Assembly (NCBI RefSeq): GCF_029168945.1
Contig: NC_083603.1
Span: forward strand, 2,790,001 to 2,854,000
DNA length: 64,000 nt
Reading direction: 5' to 3'
Origin: Cannabis sativa
Taxonomy: Eukaryota; Streptophyta; Magnoliopsida; Rosales; Cannabaceae
Below the pieces are notes generated by a model, which was not told the DNA's origin, did no database searches, and saw nothing but the letters and a program-made list of their open reading frames with translations. The first letter of the stretch is position 1; each line of letters starts with the position of its first letter. Below, piece by piece: positions 12,316 through 23,798 of this stretch. The translations under genes were made by a program, and so were the position numbers.

Positions 12316-15118
12316 CGTAACGCCCGATATTTTGCCTTATTTTACAAAAAATACTATTTTCATGCATAATTTGAAAAGATAAAAAAAATTTAAATACAAC
12401 AAGGATTTTAAAAATCAAAATGCAAATCAAGTGGTATGATCCTTCATTTGTAAAACAAGATACAGTAAGTAAATAATTTTAAATAATGCATTTCCACTGT
12501 GTTAGATTTATCAACTGCTTAAAATAAAACTAAGGCACCACCGGCGTTCTAGATCGTTTGTCCGCCCGTAGCCGCTCACAAGATAACGTACTTAACCGAC
12601 CCCGCTCACTATACATACTTCCCCGTCTAATACCCGTAGGGGGAAAGTAAGGGGGTGAGCTAAAAGCTCAGTAAGGAAATGCTTATCAAACAATACCATA
12701 TAATATCACACACACCATTAATGTATTTATTAAGTTTTAGCAATATCATACATGCTCTTTTATAACTATAGCCAAATAACTGTACATATGGAAACCTTTA
12801 TCATATAGATCCATGAAAATTGTTCACACCATACATATATATAGAGATCATAACTCCAGTATCACATTCATAACATAATCATATCAATACTATAAATAAT
12901 AATGCCATTACCATAATATTGGCATATCATAGCCATTACTTACATGACCCGGGCCTAGCTTGGCCCTACAATATCCTGGGCCTATGCAGCCCTACTATTG
13001 TTATAGGATAGGGTATCTCTATATTCAACAGTAACATCACTGTATCATACCCACCATAACAATCTCATACACGACTCAGTAAAATGTAGGGTAGGGTATC
13101 TCTACATTCAACGGCCTTATCCCGTATCATACCCCACCATGGTCCCCCACTTTACCTGAGACGTTAGCATACAACATACAACATACAACATGCAACATAC
13201 AAATATATCATACAACATACAACCTGAAACATTCAAATACAACATACAACATATACAAGTCATACAACCATAATCTATGTATCAATTCACAAACTCATAT
13301 TGTGTCCATACCACACATTCTCAGTACCATATACATATTCATAATAACAAATCATAAATCATATTTCAATATATAAAGAATTTAAATTTATGCAGATAAA
13401 CACATAAAAAAACTATCTAATTTCCTTACCTCAAATCCCGCTGCTTAAGAGTTGTTATCTCGTCACTACTACCTATAATAAGACATGGGTCAAGGCCCTA
13501 ACATTAAAATTCACACTCTTACAGTACAGCAGAAAGAATACTATTTTTGACCAATAACTACACGAATTCAGTAAAAGTTTCCTTCATAAAAATTATAGGA
13601 AATTCAATTATCTTTCCAACGATATATAGATCATTAAAAATGGATTAAAACTGAGGGAGTTATGATAGTTTTACTGAAACTATTTCTGAGAAGGAATATG
13701 GAGTAACGAATCACAGGAGACATCGGAAATACAAAGTTTTGATACTAAAATATTCCAAATCAGAGAATACTCTCTTCATAAAAGTTTTAGAAAATCAAAT
13801 TCCCTTTCTAATGACACTAAAATCTTTAAAATCGGAGTTATAACGTAAGAGATATAGATATTATACCGAAACAGTTTTCTAGAAATCCTGAAACAAATGG
13901 ATTTCGAACTACAGCAATAAAACAATAATTTTGACTTAGAATAATCAATAATTAGTGAATGGTTTCTTCATAAAACATTTGGAAAATTGAATTATCTCTT
14001 CAACAGTACCAAGATTTCTAGAATCGGATCATTATTCAGAGAGATATTCGGATTTTACTGAAACAACTTATATAGAAAATATGAAAAACGATTTACAACA
14101 AACAGCGTAAAAATACTAATTTTTGACATAGATAAATTTCGATTCAGTAAAACCTTTCTTCATAAGAATTATAGGAAATTTAATAAGCTTTCTATAGACA
14201 CCAAGATTGCGAGAATCAGATGAGTATTTAAAGAGATATGACAATTTTACTGAGACATGTTTCATTCTGAAAAATAAGAAAAGGAGACCTACGAAAATTC
14301 TCCTATTGTGATCAATAAATAAGTAAATGTAGAGTTTCTTACCTCAAATACATCAAGCTACTTGGATCGATAGACATAAGATGATGGTGATCAAAGATGA
14401 AAGTGAAGAGTGGTATAGATTTGGCTAAGGATGTAATGGAAAGATGACTTGAAAATTTTTAGGGTTAGTCTTGCTCGTATAAAGAATAGAACGATATAAT
14501 TTTAGGGTTAATGAAACCTATACTATTCTGACTCTTATTAGCTTTATTTTTATGAATAATAATAATATTAACATAATAACAATAATAATATGATAAATTA
14601 TTAAATAAACAAATATCTAACTTTTAAATTTAAATTGTAAGCTCTCAATCTCGTAACTTTAGGGCTTAGTTTTGACCTAGAAAAATTACGAATTCTGATA
14701 TAGTTATTTCTACAAAATTTATAGATCTTTAAATTATCTTTCCAACGCCACTGAAATCACCTTAATCCGAGCTCTAGAACTCCAGATATGATCGTTTTAG
14801 TAAAACAGTTTTTAATCCTGCGAATTTATCCAAACCTACGAATTTTTAACATTAATTAATTAAACTCACTAAATATATTATAAAACCCTAATGGACCTTC
14901 ATATTGGGCTTTAATTAAACGATTACTTACTCTGTAAAAATACCATAATATTTTACTTTCGTAGTTAATACAACTTTAACTCTCTAGAAAATTGGTACAA
15001 CTACTCTAAGCAATAATATCAACTCACTAACAACACAAAGAAACAAGATAATTATCCTCGCTCAATTAATATCCAAAAAAAAAAAAAAATTAAATACTAT
15101 TTTAATCTGGATATTACA
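12316..15118 (-). repeat. 5' LTR (right copy)
   Basis: About 2803 bases, paired with 5714-8527. Its outer end (minus strand TGTAATATCC) is intact; its inner end has CGTAAC where the other copy has TGTAAC. Differences from the left copy fall in a few dense clusters rather than being scattered. Confidence 0.95.
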
Positions 15119-15275
15119 CCCTTACATAAGAGAATCACATGGAGGGTATCTTGAAGTGACAGGGGCAAAATTGGTACAATGTTTAAAAAAAGAGGTAAAA
15201 ATGATAGATTTTAAAAAAGAAGGTAAAAATAAAATAGGATAATATAAAAAAGGTATAGAGTGTAATTTTCTCTAA
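15119..15275. repeat. Right half of the split host repeat
   Basis: Begins with the target duplication CCCTT and continues ACATAAGAGAATCACATGG, AGTGACAGGGGCAAAATTGG and AGAGGTAAAAATGATAGA, matching 57,824-57,975. It completes the repeat begun at 5618-5713. Confidence 0.85.
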
Positions 15276-17020
15276 ATATAATACGTAAATGATAGAGGAT
15301 TATATAGAGCCAACTCAACTTCCAGGCCTCACCAAAAATTATTCTTTTGAAAAATATACAAGTTTTGATAATTTTCAAAAACACTACATATCTTAAAACT
15401 CAAGGAGCCCAATACTTAACTTATTTCCTAAGGTCCGAAAAAATCTCAAAATGGGTCCCTAAAATGATGTTTAGCGGAATTTGGATTAGAAGGTAGTAAT
15501 TTTTTTTAGTGAAACTTACAAAAATACTATCATACGAATTTTTTTTCTAAAAATACTGTATTTTTATAAAACAACAGTAGAACACAAAATAGAACAACTA
15601 AAAACAACAGTGAAATAACTAAAAAGCAACCGTAGAACAACAGTAAAAATTTAACACAGTATACAGTATAAAACTTATACAGTATTTTTGAAAAAAATTC
15701 CGCCCTACAGTATAAAAGTAAAAAAGTTAAAAATTTCAGCATGTAGTATAATTTTTCCTTTTTTTTATGATTAATTTTTGTAATCGCTCTACAAATTATA
15801 TTGCTCCTAACCTAATCAAATTGGCTCTCTTCCTCTTTTAATCATGTGAGAGTTTGGTGGCTAAATTTACATGAATTTATGTAAGTCTTTTTAACTATTG
15901 ACGTTAGCCTAATAAAGATTTCATTTCATTCAAAAAAAAAAAAAAAATCACTCATCAAGAGTTTAAATATTTTTTAGTTTTTATTAATTAATTTGAGTAG
16001 AAGTGTTATTTTAGTGAGTCTGTTTTTATGTTATTTTGTATTGTAAAATAATACTTTACGAATATGATATTTTTTGAGCATTTTTAACAATATCAAGTTT
16101 ATTCTTATTCTAGCATTTTTAATTTTTGATGTTTTAGCCCTGATTAGAAAAGGACCAAATCACTCCAAAGACGCCTTCAGCATCTAGGGATCGCGGATCG
16201 ATCGTAGAACCCTACTAAAAAAGTGGAACACTTTAGCTATCTGCTTTCAGGTTAGGCAGTCAAGGTCGGAGAATGTATCACTTTAAAAATTTAAACTATT
16301 TGTTTAATTAATACAAATTGTCACTCAAATTTAGTATTCCAAAGATAAAACATTATAAGTTTCTAAAAATAAAAAATATTTTCAATTATTTATGAAAACA
16401 TATCAATACAAAAGAATCTTTTTTTTTTTGGACATATGACAGATAATATTAGGACGTTTGACTCATAAATGTGAAATAAAATGTGAATTGAATATGGTAA
16501 AATCTTATAATAGAATCATATATTTAATGTTTACATAATTTTAGCATTGGTTTAGTCAAAATGGACCAAACAAAAGAAAAAAAAAAAACCAGAGGCTAAA
16601 CTCCCAACCCAACTGCGCCCACAGACCCTTTAATTTAAACCAATTTGTCTATTTAATCTCATTCTCACGCGCTTCACGCTCCAAAAAATATGCTATTTTT
16701 TAATCTTCCAAATCCAAACTTCTTACGTGTACTACACGTCCCATGAATCTTTCATTTCCACGTCAGCACTGTCTTCGTGTTTCTTGGCTTATAAAAAAGT
16801 CAACAAATGACTCTTGTGTGTTGTAATGGTAGAGATTGTTTGGATTCAAAATTTACTATAATCTTTTTTGAAAGGAATTAAAAGCTAGGATTAGTTTGCT
16901 TAGCACTACTACTTAGAAGTGATGATTTGTAATTGGTTAATGATATTTTATAATAATAATTAAATTAACTTATATGAGACATAATATTTAATTATATTAA
17001 TAGTAGTGTTAAATATTATT
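15276..17020. other. Intergenic with repeat remnants and a promoter-like stretch
   Basis: 15,490-15,760 is an inverted relative of 5290-5600. The stretch at 16,600-16,810 is less AT-rich and has ACGT-core sites (CCACGTCAGC, TTACGTGTAC), a TATA-like CTTATAAAAAAG near 16,788 and two facing W-box cores (GTCAACAAATGAC). No frame follows it, so it may be a distal control region or the remains of a promoter. Confidence 0.4.
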
Positions 17021-17439
17021 GGAAAATTTTACAATGCACAGCCTTAAAATGGATATATTGATGCACCCCTATCTGTTTTAGTATCCAAAATAATTTTTTA
17101 GTCAAATTTTTTCACATGGTCATGTACGTTATAGTTATTTAAGACATCCTGCAAAATTTTAAGTAATTTGGAAAAATTTAATATGCCGAAAATTATGTTC
17201 AAACAGTGTGTTGTACGCGTGACTATTTTATTTTATACGCGTGTAAAATAGATTGTTTGAACATTATTTTCTATATTGTAAATTATTCTGAATTTTTTAA
17301 AATTTTGTAGGATATCTTAAATAGCTATAACGTACATGAATATAAAAAAAAATTAGACTAAAAAATTTTTCTAGATGCCGAAACAAGTTAAGGGTGCACC
17401 AATACATCCCTTTTAAGGGGGTGCATTGTAGAATCATCC
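17021..17439. mobile_element. Fold-back MITE, ~419 bp, probable 9-bp target duplication
   Basis: The two halves are reverse complements over nearly the whole length (left TTTTACAATGCAC, ATGTACGTTATAG; right CTATAACGTACAT, GTGCATTGTAG). Flanks are AATATTATT (17,012-17,020) and AATACTATT (17,440-17,448), a 9-bp duplication with one mismatch, which suits a Mutator-type MITE. A related copy sits in intron 1 of the first polygalacturonase gene. Confidence 0.85.
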
Positions 17440-18580
17440 AATACTATTAATATTTTTTATTATTTTTCTGTTAAAACATTGTAGGTATTGTTAGCAATTT
17501 TTTTTATTATAGTTAGTAAATTAGAAAAATTATCAAAAAATCAAAATTATAAAATGATTAATTAGCCATTCCTCATTGTATTTAGTAAAATAAAAAAATT
17601 CATCCAAAAAAAGTAAAAATTATAAATAATTTAATACTTAATTAAATTAGGTATAATATTTTGTAATACTACTAGACATTATTAATGTAATTAAGTATTA
17701 AAATTCACATGAGAAACTTTATAAAGAGTGTATTTTAATCAAACAAACACAAATATCAATCAAACAGTATTTTTTGTAGCAATTGAGGTTATGAATTTTC
17801 CGTTTTAAGAGTTAAGTGAGGCGAGAAAAAATTTATTGGCGTTAAACATATAGATATAGTTAAGTTAAATCATGGATCATTTACTAGACTTGATAATTTT
17901 ATGATACCTCGTAGTAGTGTTCCACAACACAATTAGTGTCTTTTAGCATAGTCTTAAATAATACCTTTTAACATTTATGTTTGGACTAATTAGGATTTAC
18001 TCGAATTTGACATGTACTAATTGTGCTCCCAAATTTTTTAGTACATTAAAAAGTTTTCCCAAATAATTAAAATTATTGGATCTGAGTACTTCAGTCTAAT
18101 ATTACTAACGAATGTCTGACGTGGATAAAACATATAAAAGTTCAAATGACATAATTTAGTACATGGACATCGTCACATTAGTAAAATTGAACGGAATTAG
18201 ACAAAAATTTTTAAATCTAACAATCTTGATAGTTTGAGAAAAAAATTTAACAACATAAAAAGTTTAAAGATCACGATTTAACACATGCCAAAATTTAAAA
18301 GACAAAAATGTTAATTAAACAAACAACCAAAAGAGCACTAAGTAAATTTTAAATTGAGATTATTTCATAAATACCTAATATTGATAAAAGTTTTACATTT
18401 TTTTGTACAATGTACATATTTTTTCTTACATTTTTATGAAGGATAATTAGGATTTTTAAGCCCTCAAAAATCTGTAATTTTTTTTTTTTAAAAAAAATCA
18501 TTTTTTTTTTGTGAAAGAAAAAAAAATCCAAATTTAAGTGCATAATAATCATATTATGTGATATTTCCATTGAAATTATT
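17440..18580. other. AT-rich intergenic; family-1 palindromic repeat at 17,983-18,317
   Basis: 17,983-18,317 is a diverged copy of the palindromic family that begins ACTAATTAGGATTTTTACC and ends in the complement of this. Other copies are at 23,400, 36,607, 38,465 and 39,341. Nothing else is recognisable. Confidence 0.65.
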
Positions 18581-18787
18581 TGTTTGGTGAATTTTCTCAT
18601 TTAATAAAGTTGGGTGAAAAAACCTCTCTTGACCTGAGACCCCAGTTTTCTTGGAAAACCACTTCCTCTCTCTCTCTACAAAACCCCCCACAAATCCCCA
18701 TGTTTTGGCACATACCCACCTATTTTTCTCACTCATTTTCTCGCCTCCCAAACAAAAACCCAACTTCAATTCATACTAAAAAGAGTG

Positions 18788-20181
18788 ATGCGATTAAGCT
18801 GTAATGGATGTCGAATTCTCCGGCGAGGGTGCGCCAAGAACTGTTCCATCAGACCTTGTCTTCTCTGGATCAAATCCTCACTCTCTCAATCCAACGCCAC
18901 TCTCTTCCTCGCCAAATTCTATGGCCGCGCTGGTCTCATCAACCTCATCAATGCCGGTCCTCTCCATCGCCGACCTGGTAATTAATTATTCTATTTTAAT
19001 TAATTCATTTTCTATAAAATCATTATATTTCCCAAAACGACGTCGGATTTTGAAAAAACGACATCAAATTTCTCCAACAATAAATGTCAAAAAACGACAT
19101 ACAATCTCTCTAACAATAAATTTCAATAAACGACAACTATCACTCGTCAAACGACATCAAATTATCGAAAACGACATTCTATATATCAGAAACGACATCT
19201 ATATATCTATAACGACATTTAATTTCTATAACAGACTATATTTCAAAAACGACAGCGATCTTAAAACGACATTTAATTATCTAAAACGACATTTAATTTC
19301 TTTTTTGAATAAAAGCGACATTCAATTTTGTTTTGAGATAAACGACACTCAATTTCTATTACACAATATTTTGAAAACGACATTCGCTTTCTATATCAAA
19401 CAATATATTTCAAAAAAACGACATCGATTTATATAAAAACGATATTCAATTTCTATGACTATATAATTCGAAAAAACGACATTCTATATATCAGAAAACG
19501 ACATCTATATATCTAAAACGACATTCAATTTCTATAGCGAACAATATATTTCAAAAAACGACATTTAAATACCTAAACAACATTCAATTTTTTATTATAT
19601 TTCAAAAAACGACATTGAATTCTCTAAAACGACATTCATTTTCTCTACTCTGTGCAGATATATTCAAGTCATTGCTATACGAAGCTTGTGGTCGTATTGT
19701 GAATCCAATTAGCGGCTCAACCGGCTTGGTCCAGTCAGGAAGCTGGCACTTATGCGAAGCCGCAGTGGAAGCCGTACTGAGAGGTGAGCCTATTAAGCCG
19801 GCTTCTGATGAGTTGGTGGGGAATTTGAGCTGTGATATTCGCCACGTGGCGAAGAGAGAGAGCTCTGTGTTGTGTGATCGGCTTAAGGTTCAGACTCGGC
19901 GACGGCTCAGGAGGAAGAAGGTGGCTAAGGTTGAGGAATCGGAGACCGAGTTTGGGACTGAGTCGGCTCAGTTGGTTTTGTCTGGGCCGCCTGTGAGTCA
20001 CGACTCGGAGGAGGAAACTCGGCTGCAGCAGCGGCTGAGTCAGGGTGGAGCCGATAGCGGAGAGGAGGATAGTGGCGGCTCGGTGGCTTTGGTTGTGAAG
20101 CCGAAGCTCGGCTTGGGTGATGAAGTAGATTTGGAGCTGACTTTGGGCTCTGCATTGTGGAATTTTGACAACGGATTTTAA
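18788..20181 (+). CDS. Class II LOB-domain (LBD) transcription factor, LBD37-42 type
   Basis: Plant-specific DNA-binding regulator. Exons 18,788-18,977 and 19,658-20,181 (GT-AG) encode 237 residues. The LOB domain fills residues 1-100: a CX2CX6CX3C zinc-binding block ([15 protein letters not shown]), then [28 protein letters not shown], and after the intron [20 protein letters not shown]. The intron position after HRRP is that of the family. The leucine-zipper-like repeat of class I is absent, which makes it class II. The C-terminal third is Glu/Ser-rich with a basic stretch (RRRLRRKK, a possible nuclear signal) and ends near DLELTLG, an EAR-like LxLxL motif that suggests repression. In characterised class II relatives (LBD37-39) the role is repression of nitrate and anthocyanin genes; that role is inferred here, not shown. 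The start is the ATG giving MRLSCNGC, as in relatives. Confidence 0.93.
19034..19645. repeat. CGACAT-motif array filling the LBD intron
   Basis: Almost the whole 680-bp intron is an irregular array of about 22 units of the type AAAACGACATTCAATTTCTA, spaced roughly 18-45 bases apart, beginning with AAACGACGTCGG. CG is rare in the surrounding AT-rich DNA but occurs in nearly every unit. Larger blocks are themselves duplicated (CGACATTCTATATATCAGAA followed by CGACATCTATATATCT at about 19,171 and 19,480). Confidence 0.9.
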
Positions 20182-20880
20182 TTTTTTAAAATTTAATTTT
20201 ACAAAATGAAAAAATAAATAATTTACATATTTTTTCAAAAAAGAAATAATAATAATTTACATATAAATATTTAAAATGTAGTTTGTTTTTTTTTTTATTT
20301 TTTTATTACAGCTGTGAAAATGGAAATACAATATTTCAAAAAAAAAAACTCATAGATTCATACTATTGATTGAATCATATTACTCATTTGGCATCTTAAA
20401 TTAATTGTGGAAGTACTTAGGTAGCGTTTGGTAACACTTTTTAATCAGTTTTCTGTTTTTAAAAGTGAAAAAGTAAAAGTATTTTTCAAAAACATGTTTT
20501 ATAAAACTATTTTTACTTTTCAATTTTATAATTATAAATCAAAATTTTAAAAACAAATAAGTTAATAGTTTACACCGGGTTGGGATTTGGGTTTCAGGTG
20601 TATTGAATTCGGATTTTAGGACTGTTATATATTATATAAAAAAAAATGGTAATTAAAAGATGAGTAATGATTTGTATATTAAAATATTATATATAATAAG
20701 ATGAGGTGATGTTGTTTCTTAAAATGTATTATTTTAGATAATTTAAAGAAATATTATGTTATTATTTGTAATATTTCGTGTATATTTTAGGTGGATATAT
20801 TATTATTGTAGCAAATACATTTACAGTCTTTAAAAATAAAATGTGTCAGAAGAATTATTTTGCATTAGTTCATTCTACGT
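20182..20880. other. LBD 3' flank and AT-rich intergenic
   Basis: Contains the presumed LBD 3' UTR followed by AT-rich DNA with poly-T runs. No gene seen. Confidence 0.6.
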
Positions 20881-20888
20881 CAGAACCT

Positions 20889-21014
20889 GCCCTTCACCTC
20901 AGGGATTCCTACCACCCCCATCCACATGGCAAATGAGGATTGGTCGGCAGATTTGTTGACCAATCCTCATTAACCACATGGATCGAGGTAGTAGGAATTC
21001 TCGCGATGAACAAC
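20889..21014. repeat. Compact hairpin with 57-base arms
   Basis: The left arm (20,889-20,945) and right arm (20,958-21,014) pair over about 57 bases with roughly ten mismatches, around a 12-base loop. The loop-proximal 14 bases (AATGAGGATTGGTC and its complement) are perfect. It is more GC-rich than its surroundings. It could be a short MITE or a small-RNA hairpin; no known mature microRNA sequence is recognised in it. Confidence 0.75.
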
Positions 21015-21179
21015 TTTACTATTCTACGTCTTTACGAAGGTATTTTACACTTGTTTGATACAAAAAGTCGGGATGATAACATGTGGAGTGAACTTTTTAA
21101 ATGAAATGACAAATTGACCTTTTGAAAATGTAACATAACTTACAACACTAAACTAATAATGCGAGAATGAGGGGGATGA

Positions 21180-22028
21180 TATCTGTCACTTCATTTCAGC
21201 TTGTTCAGTCACTCAGCATCTTTGGTTCGCTTCTCAGTGGAGTATAAGACCAGATTCTCTCCTTTTCTCTGGTAGGGAATTGGTCTCTTGGCTCTCCAAT
21301 CCCTCCTTTGAGCATCTTCTGTCTAAGGTGGAAGCTTTGGAATTTTTTTTCTTTATGGTACCTTATTGTATCATAAATTGTGAATGATGCGAAATGAGAT
21401 GTATCGTCGTGGTACTCCCTTAGATCTGACTAAAGTGCAAAGGCAGGTGAAAGACAACTTTCTTGTGCATAGGCGGCTAGCTATTAACTCTGTCTCTGGG
21501 AAAGATCATGGAGGAGTGGAGGAGGTTCCTTGGGGTCTTATGAGACCTGGAAGGATTAGATGCTATGTAAATTTTACTAAATCTAAGGACGTTGGTGCTG
21601 CAGCTGCTGTTTTCTTTGATTCTGTAATGGCGTTTGGCGCGAAGAAAGTGGTGGTCTCCTCTGTTTAACATGGGGAATTGGAGGCTCTGAGGTTTGGAGT
21701 GGATTTAGCCTCAAATCTCCATCTGGGAGGGATTAATCTCTACACTGATAATCTTCATCTGGTGCAAGCTTTTGGGTGTGGGTTCCTCTCCTTTTTGGAA
21801 TCTGCATCTCTCGTTTCATGCTTTTGCTCTTACTCTTCAGTTGAGGGATTATGCGCAGTTAGTTGGATTTCTCGTGTTTACAGTACTGCTACGCATGCCC
21901 TTGCGAGGTGGGGTTTGTCTCACTCGTGCAATGGTTTGTTGCGTTTTTGGGAGCCAAGTCCCCATGTGCTCACCAAACTCTTTGTTTTGGTTTAATGAAA
22001 GTTTGGTTTTCAGCAAAAAAAAAAAATA
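21180..22028 (+). pseudogene. LINE 3'-end remnant (RNase H-like region) with poly-A tail
   Basis: Broken frames at 21,384-21,668 and 21,678-21,995 carry features of the C-terminal RNase H-like domain of plant LINE polyproteins: LMRPGRIRCYVNF (a decayed W-P-G-K-N core), INLYTDNLHLVQAF (the TD-L-VQA segment) and STATHALARWGLSHSCNG (N-AH-LA-W). A stop separates the two halves. The fragment ends in a 12-base A run at 22,016-22,027, as expected of a non-LTR 3' end. It is 5'-truncated and not functional. A similar 3' end lies at 23,052-23,290 on the other strand. Confidence 0.8.
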
Positions 22029-22135
22029 ATGAAAAATTGAGATTGTTTAAATTTTAATTAGAAAATTTAAGATAATGCTTAAAATTATAACTAGAAAACT
22101 ACATAAAAATAATAATAAAAAAATCATAGTACACA

Positions 22136-22837
22136 ATGGGGTGTACGACAAAATTTACAAATTGCCCAAACCAAACCAAATAAACCGAAAAAAATACAAC
22201 CCAAAAAAATACAATGAAAATCCAAACTGCCCAATGAATATATTAGTGGTTTATAAACCGTCCAATTAACCCGAATAAATCGAATTAAACCGATTAATAT
22301 ATTTTTTTAATAAAAGTGTATATAATATATTACATAAATTATATTTATTAGTCAAACTATTTTGTATTTAAAGTTTGGACATTTTAGTGTTTAACTTAAA
22401 ATCTAGACTTTATAGTTAATAATTTTTATTGTATTTAAATATTGAAGTTAAAGTTTAAAATCTATAAAGTATTATTACTTTTTTTATTATTTTATTCAAT
22501 TATTTCATGTTTACTCAATTATATTATTTTATATTAAAGTTTTTAAAATTAATTTAGATTATAACATTTTTTAACTTGAAATATAAATAATGTATTTTAT
22601 TTTTTAAAATCTAATTTTTTGAATCAGATCGAAACTAAGATCAATAATAATTATATAAAAAAAGTGAATAACAGTTTGGACGGGTTAACCCGACCAAACC
22701 GACAAAATCATTAGATGGGTTGAACTTTTTCTAATTTTTAATTAGGCGGGTTACAATTAAATATTTGCAACTCGATATTTATATTGGGTTGATAAAAATA
22801 TACTATAACCTAACTAAACCGACCGATGTACACCCCC
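22136..22837. mobile_element. 702-bp element with 9-bp target duplication TAGTACACA
   Basis: Flanked by identical TAGTACACA at 22,127-22,135 and 22,838-22,846. The ends are inverted (GGGGTGTACG and GATGTACACCCCC), and beside each lies a stretch of AACCGA/CGGGTT words (for example CCAAACCAAATAAACCG; GACGGGTTAACCCGACC). The interior is plain AT-rich DNA with no coding capacity. It is non-autonomous; the superfamily is uncertain. Confidence 0.75.
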
Positions 22838-23051
22838 TAGTACACATTATTTTTAAAAGAAATATTTTGTGGCATAAGTATTAAGTAGGATTGTTCATAT
22901 AATTCATAATCAGTGCTTTTAAACCCTAATTAATCCGGATCAAATCATTTGAGACTGAACCAATAGTAAATTTGGTGTCAATAGTTTAGTCAATCTAGAT
23001 CGTTTTTTATAGTTTGGTCACGGTTTTAAATTTTTTTTGCACTTTCTCTAT

Positions 23052-23290
23052 CATTTTTTTTGCTGAAAACTACATATTCATTAAGCTAAAACGAAAAATT
23101 TGGTAAGTACATGGGGACTCACCTCCCAAAAATAAAGCAAACCATTACAAGAATGAGGCAGACCCCAACTCACAAGAGCATGAGCAGTCTCATTAAACAC
23201 ACGTGAAATCCAACTAACAATACAATTACCAGCAACAAGGGTATTAAAAAGTCTAGTAAAACAAAAATGTAAATCCCACTTTGGTTTGCA
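23052..23290 (-). pseudogene. LINE 3'-end fragment, minus strand
   Basis: The minus strand encodes VSWISRVFNETAHALVSWG, then LPHSCNGLLYFWEVSPHVLT and a stop, the same 3' terminus as the LINE remnant at 21.8-22.0 kb, followed by a short A run (minus strand, near 23,058). The copy is severely truncated. Confidence 0.8.
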
Positions 23291-23399
23291 TTTTATTCCT
23301 GTATTGTTTGGTAGTTCTTGATCATCATTCTTTCATTTTAATTTTTTTAATGTTTATGAGTATGAATTCTAGGTTTTATGTATATATATGCATTTTTTA

Positions 23400-23798
23400 G
23401 ACTAATTAGGATTTTTACCCCTGAATTTTGAGATGTACTAAATTATGCCCCCTGAACTTTTAAGGTCGTTAAAAATGCCCCCTGAACTATTGAAATTGTT
23501 GGATTTAAGGACTTTTGTCAAATTTCATTCACTTTTACTATATTAAAGATTGTTTATGTACTAAATCATGCTCCCAAACTTTGATATCTACCAAATTATG
23601 CCCCTCGAACTTTGACATGTACTAAATTATGCCCTCTGAACTTTCATCTATGTTGGACTTTTCTACTAAAATTAGAAAAAAAAAGTCTTTAAATCCAACA
23701 ATCTCAATAGTTCAGGGGGCATCTTTAACGACCTTAAAAGTTCAGGGAGCATGATTTGGTATATGTCAAAGTTCAGGGATCAAAAATCTTAATTAGCC
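23400..23798. repeat. Family-1 palindromic MITE, best-preserved copy
   Basis: It starts ACTAATTAGGATTTTTACCC and ends with the complement (AAAAATCTTAATTAGCC). Inside are repeated phrases GTACTAAATTATGCCCCCTG and TTTTAAGGTCGTTAAAAATG on one arm and their complements on the other. At least four more copies occur in the window. Confidence 0.85.

Larger units (their letters stand above)
5714..15118 (-). mobile_element. LTR retrotransposon with 2.8-kb LTRs, non-autonomous (LARD-like), minus orientation
   Basis: Two near-identical direct repeats of about 2.8 kb bracket a 3.8-kb core. The 5-bp target duplication CCCTT is present at 5709-5713 and 15,119-15,123. Orientation is minus: on that strand the LTR starts TGTAATATCC and ends GGGGCGTTACA, a primer-binding site complementary to initiator-tRNA-Met follows the right-hand LTR, and the core ends in a purine tract beside the left-hand LTR. 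The core has no gag-pol frame longer than about 70 codons and no protease, reverse transcriptase or integrase motif that I could find, so the element must have moved using enzymes from another copy. Assignment to Ty3/Gypsy-type is inferred from the tRNA-Met primer site and the core end reading AAATTTCGAGGACGAAATTT before the LTR, which is common at Gypsy polyprotein ends in plants. Confidence 0.93.

Noticed and set aside
18804..19436. 210-codon plus-strand frame starting inside the LBD gene
   Set aside because: Out-of-frame read of exon 1 running into the intron repeat array; the LOB domain lies in the other frame.
19034..19645. CRISPR-like regular repeats
   Set aside because: Units and spacing are irregular, spacers are themselves repeat derived, and the locus is a plant intron.
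19750..20238. 162-codon minus-strand frame
   Set aside because: Antisense shadow of LBD exon 2, whose GC-rich coding bias leaves the opposite strand open.
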